64,000 bases of DNA from Limnoperna fortunei (lineage: Eukaryota; Mollusca; Bivalvia; Mytilida; Modiolidae). Below, piece after piece: positions 48,201-61,305 of the stretch. Made by a program: the position numbers and the translations under genes. The notes below the pieces were generated by a model. The model was not told the DNA's origin. It ran no database searches and worked only from the letters and a program-made list of their open reading frames with translations. The stretch covers positions 97,196,805 to 97,260,804 of the forward strand of contig OX104111.1 of NCBI GenBank assembly GCA_944474755.1, written 5' to 3'. The first letter of the stretch is position 1. Each line of letters starts with the position of its first letter.

Positions 48201-49610
48201 TCAAAATATGAACACGGTCTGCAGTCTGTCAATTACACCCCAACTTTATTGTTCGAACGCTAGAGCGGACATATAGTGCATATCCTTAATTCAACATTTT
48301 TATGTTCAATTATTATCAGTAAAACTTTCATCTGCTTGTTTGCTGAAATGAAATATACAGCTTTCCAAAAAAAAAAAAAAAACAAATTCCTTTCGGTATA
48401 CTGTATGGGTCAAATTCTATAGTCTGCAGCCCTGTACAGATCTGGTGAACAGAACTATTACATTCGTTTACAGCATATAAAAGAATCTATTTCTTGCTTT
48501 ATACGACCTCTAGTGAGAGTTTACGGTAATTAAGAGAACTAATGATGTTAAGGGGCAAATTTACAGTAACAATAAGGAATCTATTTTTGCTGTTTAGTGC
48601 ACGACATTTTGACAGAGATGCAAGTTAAACGCACTCAATTTGGACTGCTAGTGAAAATGGTCTTATATATATATATATTTTTTTTTAATTCTAAACACGA
48701 CCTTATCGTACAAGAATCTAAAAACTCTTCAGATCAAAATTAACAAGCAAGTCACAAAAAGTCAAAAGATTCAAAGAAAAGACTTTGTATAGGTAAACGC
48801 TGCCGCCCTCATGTATCCACAATTGTTGACCTTGGTCTTGTTTAGTTATGGCCGAGACTGATAAGAAATTACGAGTTTGATATCAAGTGATTTTTTTATT
48901 CAATAATAATTATATATCAAACATAATAACAAGACAAAATAAAGACAAAAAATAAACCAAATATAACCGTATTGTAAGTGTAATGTATGTTCTATGGGGT
49001 GTATAAAGTATGAGGAGAATATTCTATTATGGAGTACAAGATAAGTGAAGATTCTAAGTATGTCGTAAAAACGAAGAAAATGCACGTCAACCGAATCTAA
49101 ATGAAAAAAAAAATTCATACATTAATATATTTAGAAAAAGGTACACAATATGTAAATCCAAATAATATTCTAATTTATACTTCATATAACAAGTCTTCTA
49201 AGAGAGTTTTAAAGACAGAAAGACCATCAAACCAGTAAGTGATATACATTCTATTTTCACAAGAGTTTTTGGAAATAAATAGTAAGTTACTTTTAAGTTG
49301 TATATTAGCTGTACCTAATTAGTCTGACCAGGAACATATAGTACTTTTACAGGTTTGACAGACTCCCAAGAAGGTGGTTATAAGGGACTAAGTCATGTGC
49401 TCAAATAAAGTCGTTAGTCAAATGTGAAAAAATTAAAACCATCTACCATTATAAAATATTCCAGTATTGACAAAACACAAATATCTTTAGTTTATGTTCG
49501 ATTTTGTAAAGATCAATAATACTGCACTGCATATATGTTTTCAATTTGAAAAGTAAATTATGATATAGTTTCATTAAAAATGTTAAACAAGATAACAAAT
49601 ACAACACAAT
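45201..49610. other. Gene-poor AT-rich stretch
   Basis: Short AT microsatellites occur near 45350, 47320 and 48665, plus a (ga)n run near 47842. No exon, transposon or RNA gene could be supported. Confidence 0.45.
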
Positions 49611-49735
49611 GAATTCCCCTGTCCTGTTTCCTGACCTGGAAACTGTCTGTTTAATGGAAAAAAACAAATACAACACAATTGTTCCCCCATGTCCTGTTTC
49701 CTGACCTGGAAACTGTCTATTTAATTGATTTGAGG
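49601..49735 (+). repeat. Two-copy direct duplication of ~65 bp
   Basis: The block aaatacaacacaat...cctgtcctgtttcctgacctggaaactgtct.tttaat is present at about 49595-49655 and again at 49663-49727, nearly identical. Confidence 0.8.
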
Positions 49736-50486
49736 CAGTCCTATGTACAATTAAATCATCTAGAATTTCAAATAATCATGACTTGTAAAACTCTCTTTCA
49801 TAGGGGAAGTTTCCGTAAATGTCCATTACTTAAGCAAAGGTTGATATGTACATTTCACACTGATTACGATGTTAAATTGCACAATACTGCAACCATCTTG
49901 GATTTCATAAACCAACCAAGGAATAGCAACACCATACTTTGTGTATGTTACAGTTACAAATGTATTAACTAGTGTAAGGTTTATTATGATTTTTTTCCAC
50001 ATTAATATGCCAAGTGACTTGCTTAACATCTGGTGTTTGGTATATGGTAGCTGCTTTAGCCGAAAATTTACTGCCCTTATAATCCAAAGTTAGTTTTGTA
50101 AGATTATTCGCTCTAGTAGCTGCTGTATGGTGTTAAACATCAAATAAGAAATTATTCTTATTTATATGGATATATGAGCATACAGCAATATGGACACTTC
50201 TGACTATAGGATGCTTCTGCACTTTCATATTGTATCATTAACAAAATGTATGTGTTCTATCTAGAGTTTGGTTCAACTGCAGATTACAACTGATCAGAAT
50301 GCACATGACCCTTGACCCCTAAGGTGACTGCCATGATCTACATGGAAAGTAAAAATGTAAAGGCCTTGAAGGCAACTCCATAAATGTTTACTACATTTGT
50401 TTCCAAAATAAAGACTAAACCATAAAACAGACAAAAATGACAATATTTGAATATTGCTCTAAGGGTCGTGTATGGTTTATTTTGCA

Positions 50487-50628
50487 GGCTTTAGAGTTGG
50501 GAAGAGATTCTTACTTGTATAACCAATTATATTATTATGAACAAGAATTGAAACATATCCCTTTGTTAACAAATGAACTTAGTTTATCTCATGGACATCA
50601 AGGAAGGAAAGATGTACGAATTACATAA
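50487..50628 (+). CDS. Candidate terminal exon of unknown gene (weak)
   Basis: A frame following a good acceptor (tttattttgcag) reads ALELGRDSYLYNQLYYYEQE, then an EL-rich stretch, and stops at 50626-50628; a possible donor, gatGTACGA, lies near 50610. The amino-acid composition looks like protein rather than translated AT-rich noise. I do not recognise the family and found no secure partner exon. A second frame at 50838-51032 (INRTLPYTKTIVINGG...) may or may not be connected. Confidence 0.25.
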
Positions 50629-52615
50629 ATAGAATATAAAAAGAACACAGATTTTTATCATTATTTAACACAAGAAAGTTTTAAGCTTAATTGTTTAAGC
50701 CCAGTCAATATATGGTGTATTTTGGAATACAAATTGGTTTTGCATACATGCTGCCACAATCATAAAACTTAATTAAGACTATCCATTATTTATGCTTTTA
50801 TTTCATTAACAACTTCAAAAGGTCATTGAAATTCTGTAAGAAAAAAATCAATCGCACCCTTCCTTACACGAAAACAATTGTAATAAATGGAGGAAACAGC
50901 CATCATTTTTCAATTATACTACCAAATTATAACATTCAACAGGGTGTTATTAACCATGGACAGGAAGTTGCTCATGAACAACTTCAGTTAACATCATATC
51001 AAATTCTAAAACAGCAGATAATTATATATTGAACTTTTTTCCAGCAAAATGTTATACATGGACAGTAGTGTGATGATAATTTATTATCTTAGAACTGACC
51101 ATTTAAATCTTACACCAAATTGTGCCAATTTTATAAAGCTATAATTTCTATCAGGTGAATCACACATACAGAAACAACAATTTAGTTTTGATTATAATAT
51201 TTCTTGTAGTAAAACATTAATATTGTACCAATATTTTAATCCAGTTAAACTGGGTTGTCAAAGTTATATGCCTGCAATGGAGATTTAGAAGAATTTTTGT
51301 TGTGGTAGCTAGACAGGTCATTGTTAAAAAAATTAAATGATTTATGAATTGGTTGCTAACTACCAGCCAGCATTTCTGCTATAGTAAGGATGAGAACAAG
51401 TTGACAAACAACAAATCAAGGCAGGAATATAGAACAGATCAGTTGGCAGAAAATTCTGACAGCCATAAAAAATGTATTGGGTAAGGACAGAAAATTTGTT
51501 TAAATGCAATTCAGAAAATGTTCAGCTATATTATGGCATCCAGTTATTATTATAGTGAAACCTCTGACCAGCAGAAACTGCCTATCCTTGCTAATTTTAA
51601 AGGTTGAGTCGGGCTAGAACAACTTGCAACCTCAGTGTTGACACACCGGTGATCAATCATTGATAACTAACTACTAGGCTACCACGGCATTGGAATTTAG
51701 CCCTAATTTAATGGCTACAATAAGCCACCGACCAAAGTAGGTCAAATGTTCGCCATGCTACTTGCATGATAAAAAACCACTTTTGTAGATCTTGAAAAAG
51801 AGGGGTGTAATATAACCTACAAAAGCCGATTTCTCTGACCCTACACAACTCTCCTTACTTTTTCGGTAGCAGTTGAAATTTTGTCCCTGTTGGTCTATCC
51901 CCAAAAATGTTTGTTACTGTTTCTTAACTTATTTTTATCCTGAAAATAGCTGAAATAGTGCTTAATTGACATAAAGCAACCATTCAATCAATCTGAAGAG
52001 GAGTATGTAGAAGTACATATACAAATACACTGTATAATGACTGTCACACAAGTGATGGAAACAGCTCACGAGGGTCTTTGGTCCGAGTGAGATGAAAAAT
52101 TTAAAAATGGTCATCTTACCAAAAGCTGATTGTACAACATTATAAAATTAATAACAAAAAAGCACTGAAAAAATATCATATCTGTATATGGCTGTTATCT
52201 TCTAATGGTGTATAGCAATGCTGAGACTTACAGCTCCTGAAAAAAAAGATCAAAATATTTCATTGACAGAAGAATCAGAGCACATTATGTAAGTAAAACC
52301 ACATATACACAAAAAACTGTCTTCTGAACCTGTCAGTGGTGTAGTCAGACAAATCATTTCAAGGCTAAAAAACAGAAAAACAAGACAGAGATCAAGGAAC
52401 GTTTAAACAGTAGTATCACTATCATTCCGGTGGCAATTCTCATCCATACCTTTTTTTAAAAATCTCAGGAGCTAAGGGGGGGGGGACACCCCTATGGATC
52501 CCTACATGGCTTTACCCTGAATCCGATGTGGGTCTAAAGTGGCCCCAGACCCTAGCTGTTACTGCCTGTATTTTGAAACATTGTAAAAACTGTAAATCTG
52601 TCCATCACTACTACC

Positions 52616-54157
52616 CTGCACCATGTAATAATATATGCTGGTCACATAGAGTTCTATGTCACAGTGTTGTCCCTGAACCATGTGATAATACATGCAGGAC
52701 CAATAGAGTTCTATGTCACAGTGATGTCCCTGAACCATGTGATAATACATTCAGGTCCAACAGAGTTCAAGGTCACAGTGCAGGTCCAACTGCACCATGT
52801 GATAATACATGCAGGACCAATAGAGTTCTATGTCACAGTGTTGTCACTGCACTGTGTGATAATACATGCAGGTCCAACAGAATTCAAGGTCACAGTGCAG
52901 GTCCAACTGCACCATGTGAAAATACATGCAGGTCCAATAGAGTTCTATGTCACAGTGTTGTCACTGCACTGTGTGATAATACATGCAGGTCCAACAGAGT
53001 TCAAGGTCACAGTGCAGGTCCAACTGCACCATGTGATAATACATGCAGGTCCAATAGAGTTCTATGTCACAGTGTTGTCACTGCACTGTGTGATAATACA
53101 TGCAGGTCCAACAGAATTCAAGGTCACAGTGCAGGTCCAACTGCACCATGTGATAATACATGCAGGTCCAATAGAGTTCTATGTCACAGTGTTGTCACTG
53201 CACTGTGTGATAATACATGCAGGTCCAACAGAATTCAAGGTAACAGTGCAGGTCCAACTGCACCATGTGATAATACATGCAGGTCCAATAGAGTTCTATG
53301 TCACAGTGTTGTCACTGCACTGTGTGATAATACATGCAGGTCCAACAGAATTCAAGGTCACAGTGCAGGTCCAACTGCACCATGTGATAATACATGCAGG
53401 TCCAATAGAGTTCTATGTCACAGTGTTGTCACTGCACTGTGTGATTATACATGCAGGTCCAACAGAATTCAAGGTCACAGTGCAGGTCCAACTGCACCAT
53501 GTGATAATACATGCAGGTCCAATAGAGTTCTATGTCACAGTGTTGTCACTGCACTGTGTGATAATACATGCAGGTCCAACAGAATTCAAGGTCACAGTGC
53601 AGGTCCAACTGCACCATGTGATAATACATGCAGGTCCAATAGAGTTCTATGTCACAGTGTTGTCACTGCACTGTGTGATAATACATGCAGGTCCAACAGA
53701 ATTCAAGGTCACAGTGCAGGTCCAACTGCACCATGTGATAATACATGCAGGTCCAATAGAGTTTTATGTCACAGTGTTGTCACTGCACTGTGTGATAATA
53801 CATGCAGGTCCAACAGAATTCAAGGTCACAGTACAGGTCCAACTGCACCATGTGACAATACATGCAGGTCCAATAGAGTTCTATGTCACAGTGTTGTCAC
53901 TGCACTGTGTGATAATACATGCAGGTCCAACAGAATTCAAGGTCACAGTGCAGGTCCAACTGCACCATGTGATAATACATGCAGGTCCAATAGAGTTCTA
54001 TGTCACAGTGTTGTCACTGCACTGTGTGATAATACATGCAGGTCCAACAGAATTCAAGGTCACAGTGCAGGTCCAACTGCACCATGTGATAATACATGCA
54101 GGTCCAATAGAGTTCTATGTAACAGTGTTGTCACTGCACCATGTGATAATATATGAT
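52616..54157 (+). repeat. Minisatellite array, 117-bp unit, about 13 copies
   Basis: Unit landmarks gg(t/a)ccaatagag fall at 52697, 52814, 52931, 53048, 53165, 53282 and on to 54101, exactly 117 bp apart. Each unit is itself two diverged halves of about 58 bp (ccaatagagttctatgtcacagtg... and ccaacagaattcaaggtcacagtg...). Each carries TCAAGGTCA. Because 117 is divisible by three, two overlapping plus frames remain open: 52528-54156 (542 codons, Cys-rich repeat CDNTCRSNR) and 52664-54274 (536 codons). I treat these as consequences of the repeat and not as genes, because no signal peptide, splice context or known domain is seen. Confidence 0.92.
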
Positions 54158-54274
54158 GGTTACATAGGGTTCTATTTCACAATGTTGTATAAGAACATGG
54201 GGCCCTTAAAGCCCCATGTCCATTTACAACATTTTTTTATCTTTTTTGGTCCCATGATTTTTGCAAAAAATTAA

Positions 54275-56080
54275 AACAGTGATGTAATGGTCAGAATTTG
54301 CAAAGTGAATAAGTAGAAATATCTTTCTAATATTCTGTAATCATTTTGAAAATCTTCTCACATTAACCTCAATAATGACCTTACAATAATCTAAAAGTAC
54401 CCATTTTGGCAGAAAATTGCTTAAAATGCAGTGATTTTTATAACCAAACTTCAGAAATAGGTATCTCAACATCCTTAGATCAAAAAACATATTCAACATA
54501 TATATTCTATATGCTGAGAAAAAGTATTAAAAGTATTTTTAAAGTATGGTTTTGATCCAAGCATTTAGGGGTATTTAATTGTATAAAAAATGGTTTGATT
54601 TTTATTAAAAATCTAATGTTGACCCCCTTTTCATGACCTCAGTCTTTTATATGTATAAAGTATACAAATATGGAAAATGATTCTATTATTAAGACATTTT
54701 TTCTGTTTTACAACAAAGTTTAAACTATTTCAGATTTCAAATTTTGGGCCAATTTGGGCCTGAGTGCACCTCCTCCTTTGAGGAAATTTTGTCAATGAAT
54801 ATAATTAAAACAAAATGTAAGAAAGTTTATGAGAAGAAATTTGTTGTATGTATGTTTAAAAACTAAAAACTTTTGACTGATGAAAAAGAAAACCTAAATG
54901 TAGGAGCTGTTTCGATTCCTAGATTTTGGTTTTCATGTCCAATTTTTATTTATGTATTTTATTATCGTATTTAAAGAACTAGCTGTTGACGTGTTTCATT
55001 TTATATCATAAAACATATGAATAAATCATCGTAAAAAATGCACAATTCACCATAATTATAATCCTAAAATCAATTTTAACTTGGCAGATAAAAGAAAATG
55101 TTACTAACAAATATATTAGTACTAATTATGATCACATTTAAAGAAAGATATACTTCTAAACACGAACATGACAAATCGATAACCAAACAGCCCTGCAGAG
55201 CTGGAGTTAAATTGTATCTTTTGTCTTAATTTGTCTGTAGAGACCTTTTTAATAAATTCTATGTGATAAATGCATACTGATGAGCGATTAAATTGTTGAA
55301 ACAATTACATGGTCCGTGGAATTAATTTTTATCAGGTAAAATAAATATCCCCCTGTGCTGTTTGTTATAAATAGGTTTTAAATTCAACTGATCTAGTGAA
55401 CCTTGTGGAAATGTTTAAACAATAGGATTTTGTTACCAAATGTATAAAATAAGCTTCTAAAACATGCATTGAAAAGAAATCTAGTTAAATAATTCATGGA
55501 TCGAAAAACACTCACTGCAGAATGATTTAAAGCGGTGGATTATCAGACCAACTTATTTTTAATTTCTATAAACAAATGTAAACAGAAGTAACTAATTGAT
55601 AGTATCGGTCTTTTGAATAGAAAGGTTTTACATATGACGTCGAAACTTTAAAAGAAATCAATATAATCCACTTACATGAATATATGAATGTGTTGAGAAA
55701 ACAAACAAGCTATTTTATTGTCTACTTTTATGATTAGAATAGTTTGATTATAAATAAATAAATAAAAAGATGAAATAATGATTATTAAAAATGTCAATTT
55801 TGAATTATAGTAAAAGGGAATACATTTTATTTACAACTGCTTAATTGAAAGACAACAGACTTAAGATAAGGATGTCCGATAAAACATTGGTTATTTTTGT
55901 TTAGTTGATCATATTTGCTTTTTTTCAAGCTAATAACCAAAAACATTTGTGTCCCACCTTATAATGGTTTTCTATATACTGAATGATTACTTGCATTTTA
56001 CTCATATTTTATTTTATATAGGGTAAGTTAGTTGGAAAGTGACAATGAAAATAACACATTTGGCAACAACACAAAAAAAA
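54275..56080. other. AT-rich stretch, nothing recognised
   Basis: Only A/T-rich sequence and a short (aaat)n run near 55755 were noticed. Confidence 0.45.
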
Positions 56081-56089
56081 AACATACTT

Positions 56090-56670
56090 AAGAATGGGCA
56101 GTAACTCTTTTTAAGAGTTAGACAATTTCAGACATGCTGACTTTAAGGGCGAATTTTGTCTTATCCAGCATTATTGCTGTTTGCAGATTTTTCTCAATTT
56201 ATTTAAACTCTTTTTAAGATAATAGCCACTACAGCAATATTGAAAAAAATTCAAAACAAACAAATTAGAAAAATGGTCATTAAAGGGTAATAACACATAT
56301 AAAAAGCAATTTTGGTATAAATAAATGGTAATTAAGAGCAATGTTCTCACATAAGATTTTCTCTATCTACAACGGTCACCACGACATTAAACTATTACCT
56401 GCATCTGTATTATAATTTTAGCGATGGCAGCCATCTTGAATGGTCAGTGGTAAGGGAAATTACATATTTATAACAGACACCTACCTCAGAGATGATTCAG
56501 GGCAACTAAGGAGGAATTTCAGAGAAGATGTTTATTAATATTAATAACAGACAAAAGAGAAATAATCAGTTAAGGGCAATAACTCCTATAAAAAAATTAA
56601 CTGAAAATTTTGGTCATGAAGACTTTGTTGAGATTTTTCCTGTTTTTAAGGTGATAGCCAGCCAAAAACT
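56090..56670 (+). repeat. Degenerate 'aagggcaataactcct' repeat copies
   Basis: Diverged blocks with gggcagtaactc (56097), agggtaataacacatat (56285) and agggcaataactcctataa (56571), the last followed by gaaaattttggtcatg and gtgatagcc, resemble one dispersed family. The 127-codon frame at 56528-56911 runs through the last copy and is probably not a gene. Confidence 0.45.
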
Positions 56671-57610
56671 AATACAAAACAGTGCTAAAATTCACAGATT
56701 TTATGTAAGACACCAAAAGAAAGATTTAATTAAAATTGACTGTGGTTTTAAAGAAGAATCAGGGTTTTTTTTCTGTGTTAATGACAATGACACCAATACT
56801 GATGAGGAACACTTATTGAAGGTAACAGTTAACACTGGTCCAGATTACTTAAAAATGTACACAATTTTAATTCATTCACAAACAGTTATATATTATTTTT
56901 TGTTAAGCTGAGCAATCACTGTGTCTGAATGCTTCAAAACATCCAGTAAATATTGCTCACTAGACCAGGAAACCTTCAATCTCAACCTGAACAAAAACAA
57001 GTTTATTATTATAAATAATTTTATAGGCAACAGACAAGTAATAAAACATGTCATTTAAGATCTGTACTCAAGAACAACAAACAGCAACATTATATTTTCT
57101 AATACATGTATATTGGTGGCAACAATCCACTCTACTGTACAATAATATTTCTGTGATACAGTTTCTTCAGTCTTGCCTTTCAAATACACAATACATTTAA
57201 ATCCCCTTTCTATAAAATGAGCATAATGAACATAACCAAATGGAAATTTGTCCAGTGCTGAACTCAAAATGTCAACTTTCAAGATTCTTCATGAATGAGA
57301 AGTAAATTGTTCTGGAGGTTCATGAATCAGATGGTGTGGAAGAATAAAAAGATATTATAATCTTTCCCTTATCTCTCTGGTAGTTTCAGCTGAAAAGATT
57401 TAAACCAGAGGCTCCTAGAATCCTGTAAGAGCTCACCTAGGAGACAATTTATTGGCTTCGAGCTATCTTCACAAGATACAACATTAGTTTTCTCTATCTA
57501 TTGTAGCTTCAAAACTAGAGTAAAAAAACCTGTGAGCATTCATTGATACCCCCCGCTTCACAATTACTTTGAAAATTCAGGTGTTCTTAATTATGAAATT
57601 GAAACTTTAT

Positions 57611-58330
57611 CTATGGGAAACCCCAAATATCATTCCGATCAAAATGTTAAATATCTCCTGCACAATGGCACTATGTGACATGGATTCTGTGTAAGTTTCA
57701 TCAAATTCCATTCAGTGGTGTAGGAGGAGTTGCACATAAGAGATGGGTATCCCCTTATGTCAATGACAGTCCATGTTTTTCTATGGGAAACCCCAAATAT
57801 CATTCCAATCAAAATGTTAAATATCTCCTGCACAATGGCACCATGTGACATGGATTTTGTGTAAGTTTCAACAAATTCCATTTAGTGATGTAGGAATGAG
57901 TTGCACATAAGAGATGGGTATCCCTTATGTCCATGACAAAGTTTATGTTTTTCTATGGGAAACCCCAAATATCATTCCAATCGAAATGTTTAATATCTAG
58001 TGCACAATGGCAACATTCTCTGTAAGTTTCATCAAATTCCATTTAGTGGTGTAGGAGGAGTTGCACATAGGAAATGGGTATCCCCTTAGGTCAATGACAA
58101 AGTCCTTGTTTTTCTATGGGAAACCCCAAATATCATTCCGATTAAAATGTTAAATATCTCCTGCACAATGGCACTATGTGACAAAGATTCTGGGTAAGTT
58201 TCTTCAAATTCCATTCAGTGGTGTAGGAGGAGTTGCACATAAGAGAAAGTGTAATGGATGGACGGACAGACAGACGGACGGCCAGACAGACGGACACCAT
58301 GAACACTATATACCCCCACTATATAATTAT
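57611..58330. repeat. Tandem array, ~161-172-bp unit, four copies, with a GGAC-rich end
   Basis: Landmark ctatgggaaaccccaaatatcattcc begins at 57611, 57781, 57953 and 58114. The last unit runs into ggatggacggacagacagacggacgg and ends near tatacccccac (58310). Unit text such as ttccattcagtggtgtaggaggagttgcacataagaga is a repeat I recognise from bivalve genomes. Confidence 0.85.
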
Positions 58331-60340
58331 AATCAAAAAGTTCTTAAAAATCTGAAAAACAATCATTAAGGGGTAACTACTCATACATCCAAACTTAAAA
58401 GCAATCAATCAAGTTAGCTTTATATCAAATAAATCGGTGTGAACACCCCCATGGTAATATTTACCTGAAAATTTCATCACCTACCACCCCGAAGATATCG
58501 GTACATAATCAGACCATATATATCAAATATATTTATTACTTAACTGTATACAATTTCCACTTTGCACTTAAAAATCTGCAAAGGTTTTAGATTATGTCAT
58601 GTTTGCACATAAAATTCTGAGTATGACAAATAAATCAACTTCAAAAGAAAATTTTTGGTGATTATGTCATACAAATTGATAATATTTTCTTCTCAAGACC
58701 TTTTCATAACCTGAATGGTAAATAAGTAATTCATTTTAAAGCAAAAATCAATTAGACTACTAAAAACAATCCTAAATCAAACACTTCATTTTCAACCTGG
58801 ACACAATTTCTTCCAAAAATAACAATGAAGTTCTACAAATCTATACATATAATAATTATGTTGACACAGGTTTTAAATTATTAGAAATTTAATTTATATA
58901 ATCCACTCCACTGTGAATAAGAATTTTTATATATTTGTCTTGGACAAATTAGATTATATCTTTGTACTTTTGACTATGACAAAAGGTGAGACGGAAATGT
59001 GCCAAAAAATCACAAGTTACCAATGTACACTAAAAAGAATATAAATGGTATCAATTTCTGTCACTACAAAAAGTACCAATCTTCACACTGGACTTCTACA
59101 GAACAGCACCAAAGGTAGAACTTGGTAAAGGAAATATGATAGAGATATTATCAATTCAATCTGTCAACTGTTTTCTAAAAAGAGAGGCTCACAAGATCTT
59201 ATATTGCCGAGATTAGTCATTTAATTAATTGTTACAGCCATCATTTAAATTTCCTATTGGAAAAACTATACTTTGTAACCATCCAATACTCGTCTGTCTT
59301 CAATTGGTGCTGAGACTTTGGTGAAGAAGTTCTTTTAAACATGTATGTTTAGATCCTTTGTTAAAAATTGGCTTTCCATTAGGCAAAAAACTATCAACTT
59401 TGTAGACAACCATTAAATCAACATTCTTGTACAGTATGGCAACACACAGCTTGTTGCTATTCCTAAGAAGAGGATAGATAATTGAAAAATTTTTCTGATA
59501 GAATCAAATGTTAATTAGAAGTTCAGCCAGTTGATTTCCTGATCCTCAATCCTTATAGAGGACAATTCAATGAATATGGTTAATAAGCACATTATCAAAC
59601 CATCTTCCTATTTCATATCTTTTCAAATTTTCACTTGTCCTAAATATAGCTAAAATTTGGCTCAATGGAAGCTAAACATTAATCAATCAATCAACCCTTG
59701 ATACTAATGGAGTTAATTAAACCCTGCCGATTCATACTCAGGATTTCAACTAACCACGTCACGTCACAAGTTATTTATTCAATAAAAACTTTTTACAGTT
59801 ACATAAATGAAATAATTTAGTTTTCAGACCCATTTTTACATGATAATTTGAAGTAAATTAGAGTCAGCATTCAATACCATTTGGGTCCTATGGCCCAGAA
59901 ATAAAACCCAATGAATCTTTATAATTCTTATCTTAGTGAAAGTATAATCTTTCAAATAATAACCATATAATATTATAGGACTCAATATTTCTTGAATAAC
60001 AGGATAATTTAAAGTCCTCATTAAAGCTCTTTACGATAAAATCAATCTACAAGCTTTATAATCGATACAGGTAGAAATCATTTCACTATATATCCTGGAA
60101 GTAAATAAAAATAATGGCAACATACAAAACAAATTAATTTCCCCAGTTTATAAACAGTATAGCCCAAAAGGAAAAAATCTGTATGACATTGTATCCTTAT
60201 TCCTTACGAGACAATTTCCATGTCATGGACATACCTAACAACAAATCTTTTACCTGGTAAATATAATAAGGACACAAAAATTGATCACTTAGATAAATAT
60301 TGATTTGTAAAATTATAACAGGAGAAATAAGTAAAATAAG
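58331..60340. other. Gene-poor stretch with one SINE-like tail
   Basis: A short tail at 59636-59695 (cctaaatatagctaaaa...gctaaacattaatcaatcaatcaa) resembles SINE 3' ends also present near 35300 and 51940. Nothing else was recognised. Confidence 0.45.
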
Positions 60341-60344
60341 ACCC

Positions 60345-61305
60345 GAAAGACTTACAAACAGCCTATAGATAATTATAGTAAAACATTCTAATACCGTAGG
60401 CTACTATACTCCGGAGGGCTTAAGACCAAAAAGACTTACAAACAGCCTAAAGATAATTATAGTCAAACCTTCCAATACTGTAGGCTAATAAGGATGGTTT
60501 AAAACCAAAAAGACTTACAAACAGCCTATAGATAATTATAGTCAAACCTTCCAATACTGTAGGCTAATAAGGATGGTTTAAAACCAAAAAGACTTACAAA
60601 CAGCCTATAGATAATTATAGTCAAACCTTCCAATACTGTAGGCTGCTAAGGAGGGTTTAAGACCAAAAAGACTTACAGACAGCCCGTAGATAATTATAGT
60701 CAAATATTCCAAAACTGTAGGCTACTAAGGAGGGTTTAAGACCCAAAAGTCTTACAAACAGCCTATAGATAATTATAGTCAAACATTCCAATACTGTAGG
60801 CTGCTAGGGAGGGTTTAAGACCAAAAAGACTTACGAACAGCCTGTAGATAATTATAGTCAAATATTCCAAAACTGTAGGCTACTAAGGAGGGTTTAAGAC
60901 CCAAAAGTCTTACAAACAGCCTATAGATAATTATAGTCAAACATTCCAATACTGTAGGCTGCTAAGGATGGTTTAAGACCCAAAAGTCTCACCCAAAAGC
61001 CTATAGATCATTATAGTCAAACATTCCAATACTGTAGGCTGCTAGGGAGGGTTTAAGACCAAAAAGACTTACAAACAGACTATAGATAATTATAGTCAAA
61101 CATTCCAATACTGTAGGCTGCTAGGGAGGGTTCAAGACCCAAAAGTCTTACAAACAGCCTATAGATAATTATAGTCAAACATTCCAATACTGTAGGCTAC
61201 TAAGGAGGGTTTAAGACCCAAAAGTCTTACAAACAGCCTATAGATAATTATAGTCAAACATTCCAATACTGTAGCTATATAGGCTGCTAGGGAGGGTTTT
61301 AATCT
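60345..61305 (+). repeat. Tandem array, 79-bp unit, about 12 copies
   Basis: The landmark cttacaaacagcc recurs at 60351, 60434, 60514, 60593, 60672, 60751, 60830, 60909, 60988, 61068, 61147 and 61226. Unit text is agcctatagataattatagtcaaacattccaatactgtaggct plus a ctaaggagggtttaagacc arm. Units alternate between 'gaccaaaaagac' and 'gacccaaaagtc' types. Edge copies are more diverged. Confidence 0.93.

Noticed and set aside
52616..54157. CRISPR-like appearance of regularly spaced repeats
   Set aside because: The whole 117-bp unit is repeated, with no unique spacers, in an animal genome; it is a minisatellite. The same applies to the 146-, 79- and 137-bp arrays.
56528..56911. 127-codon plus-strand frame
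   Set aside because: The first part is a dispersed repeat (agggcaataactcct), no domain is recognised, and there is no splice or start context.
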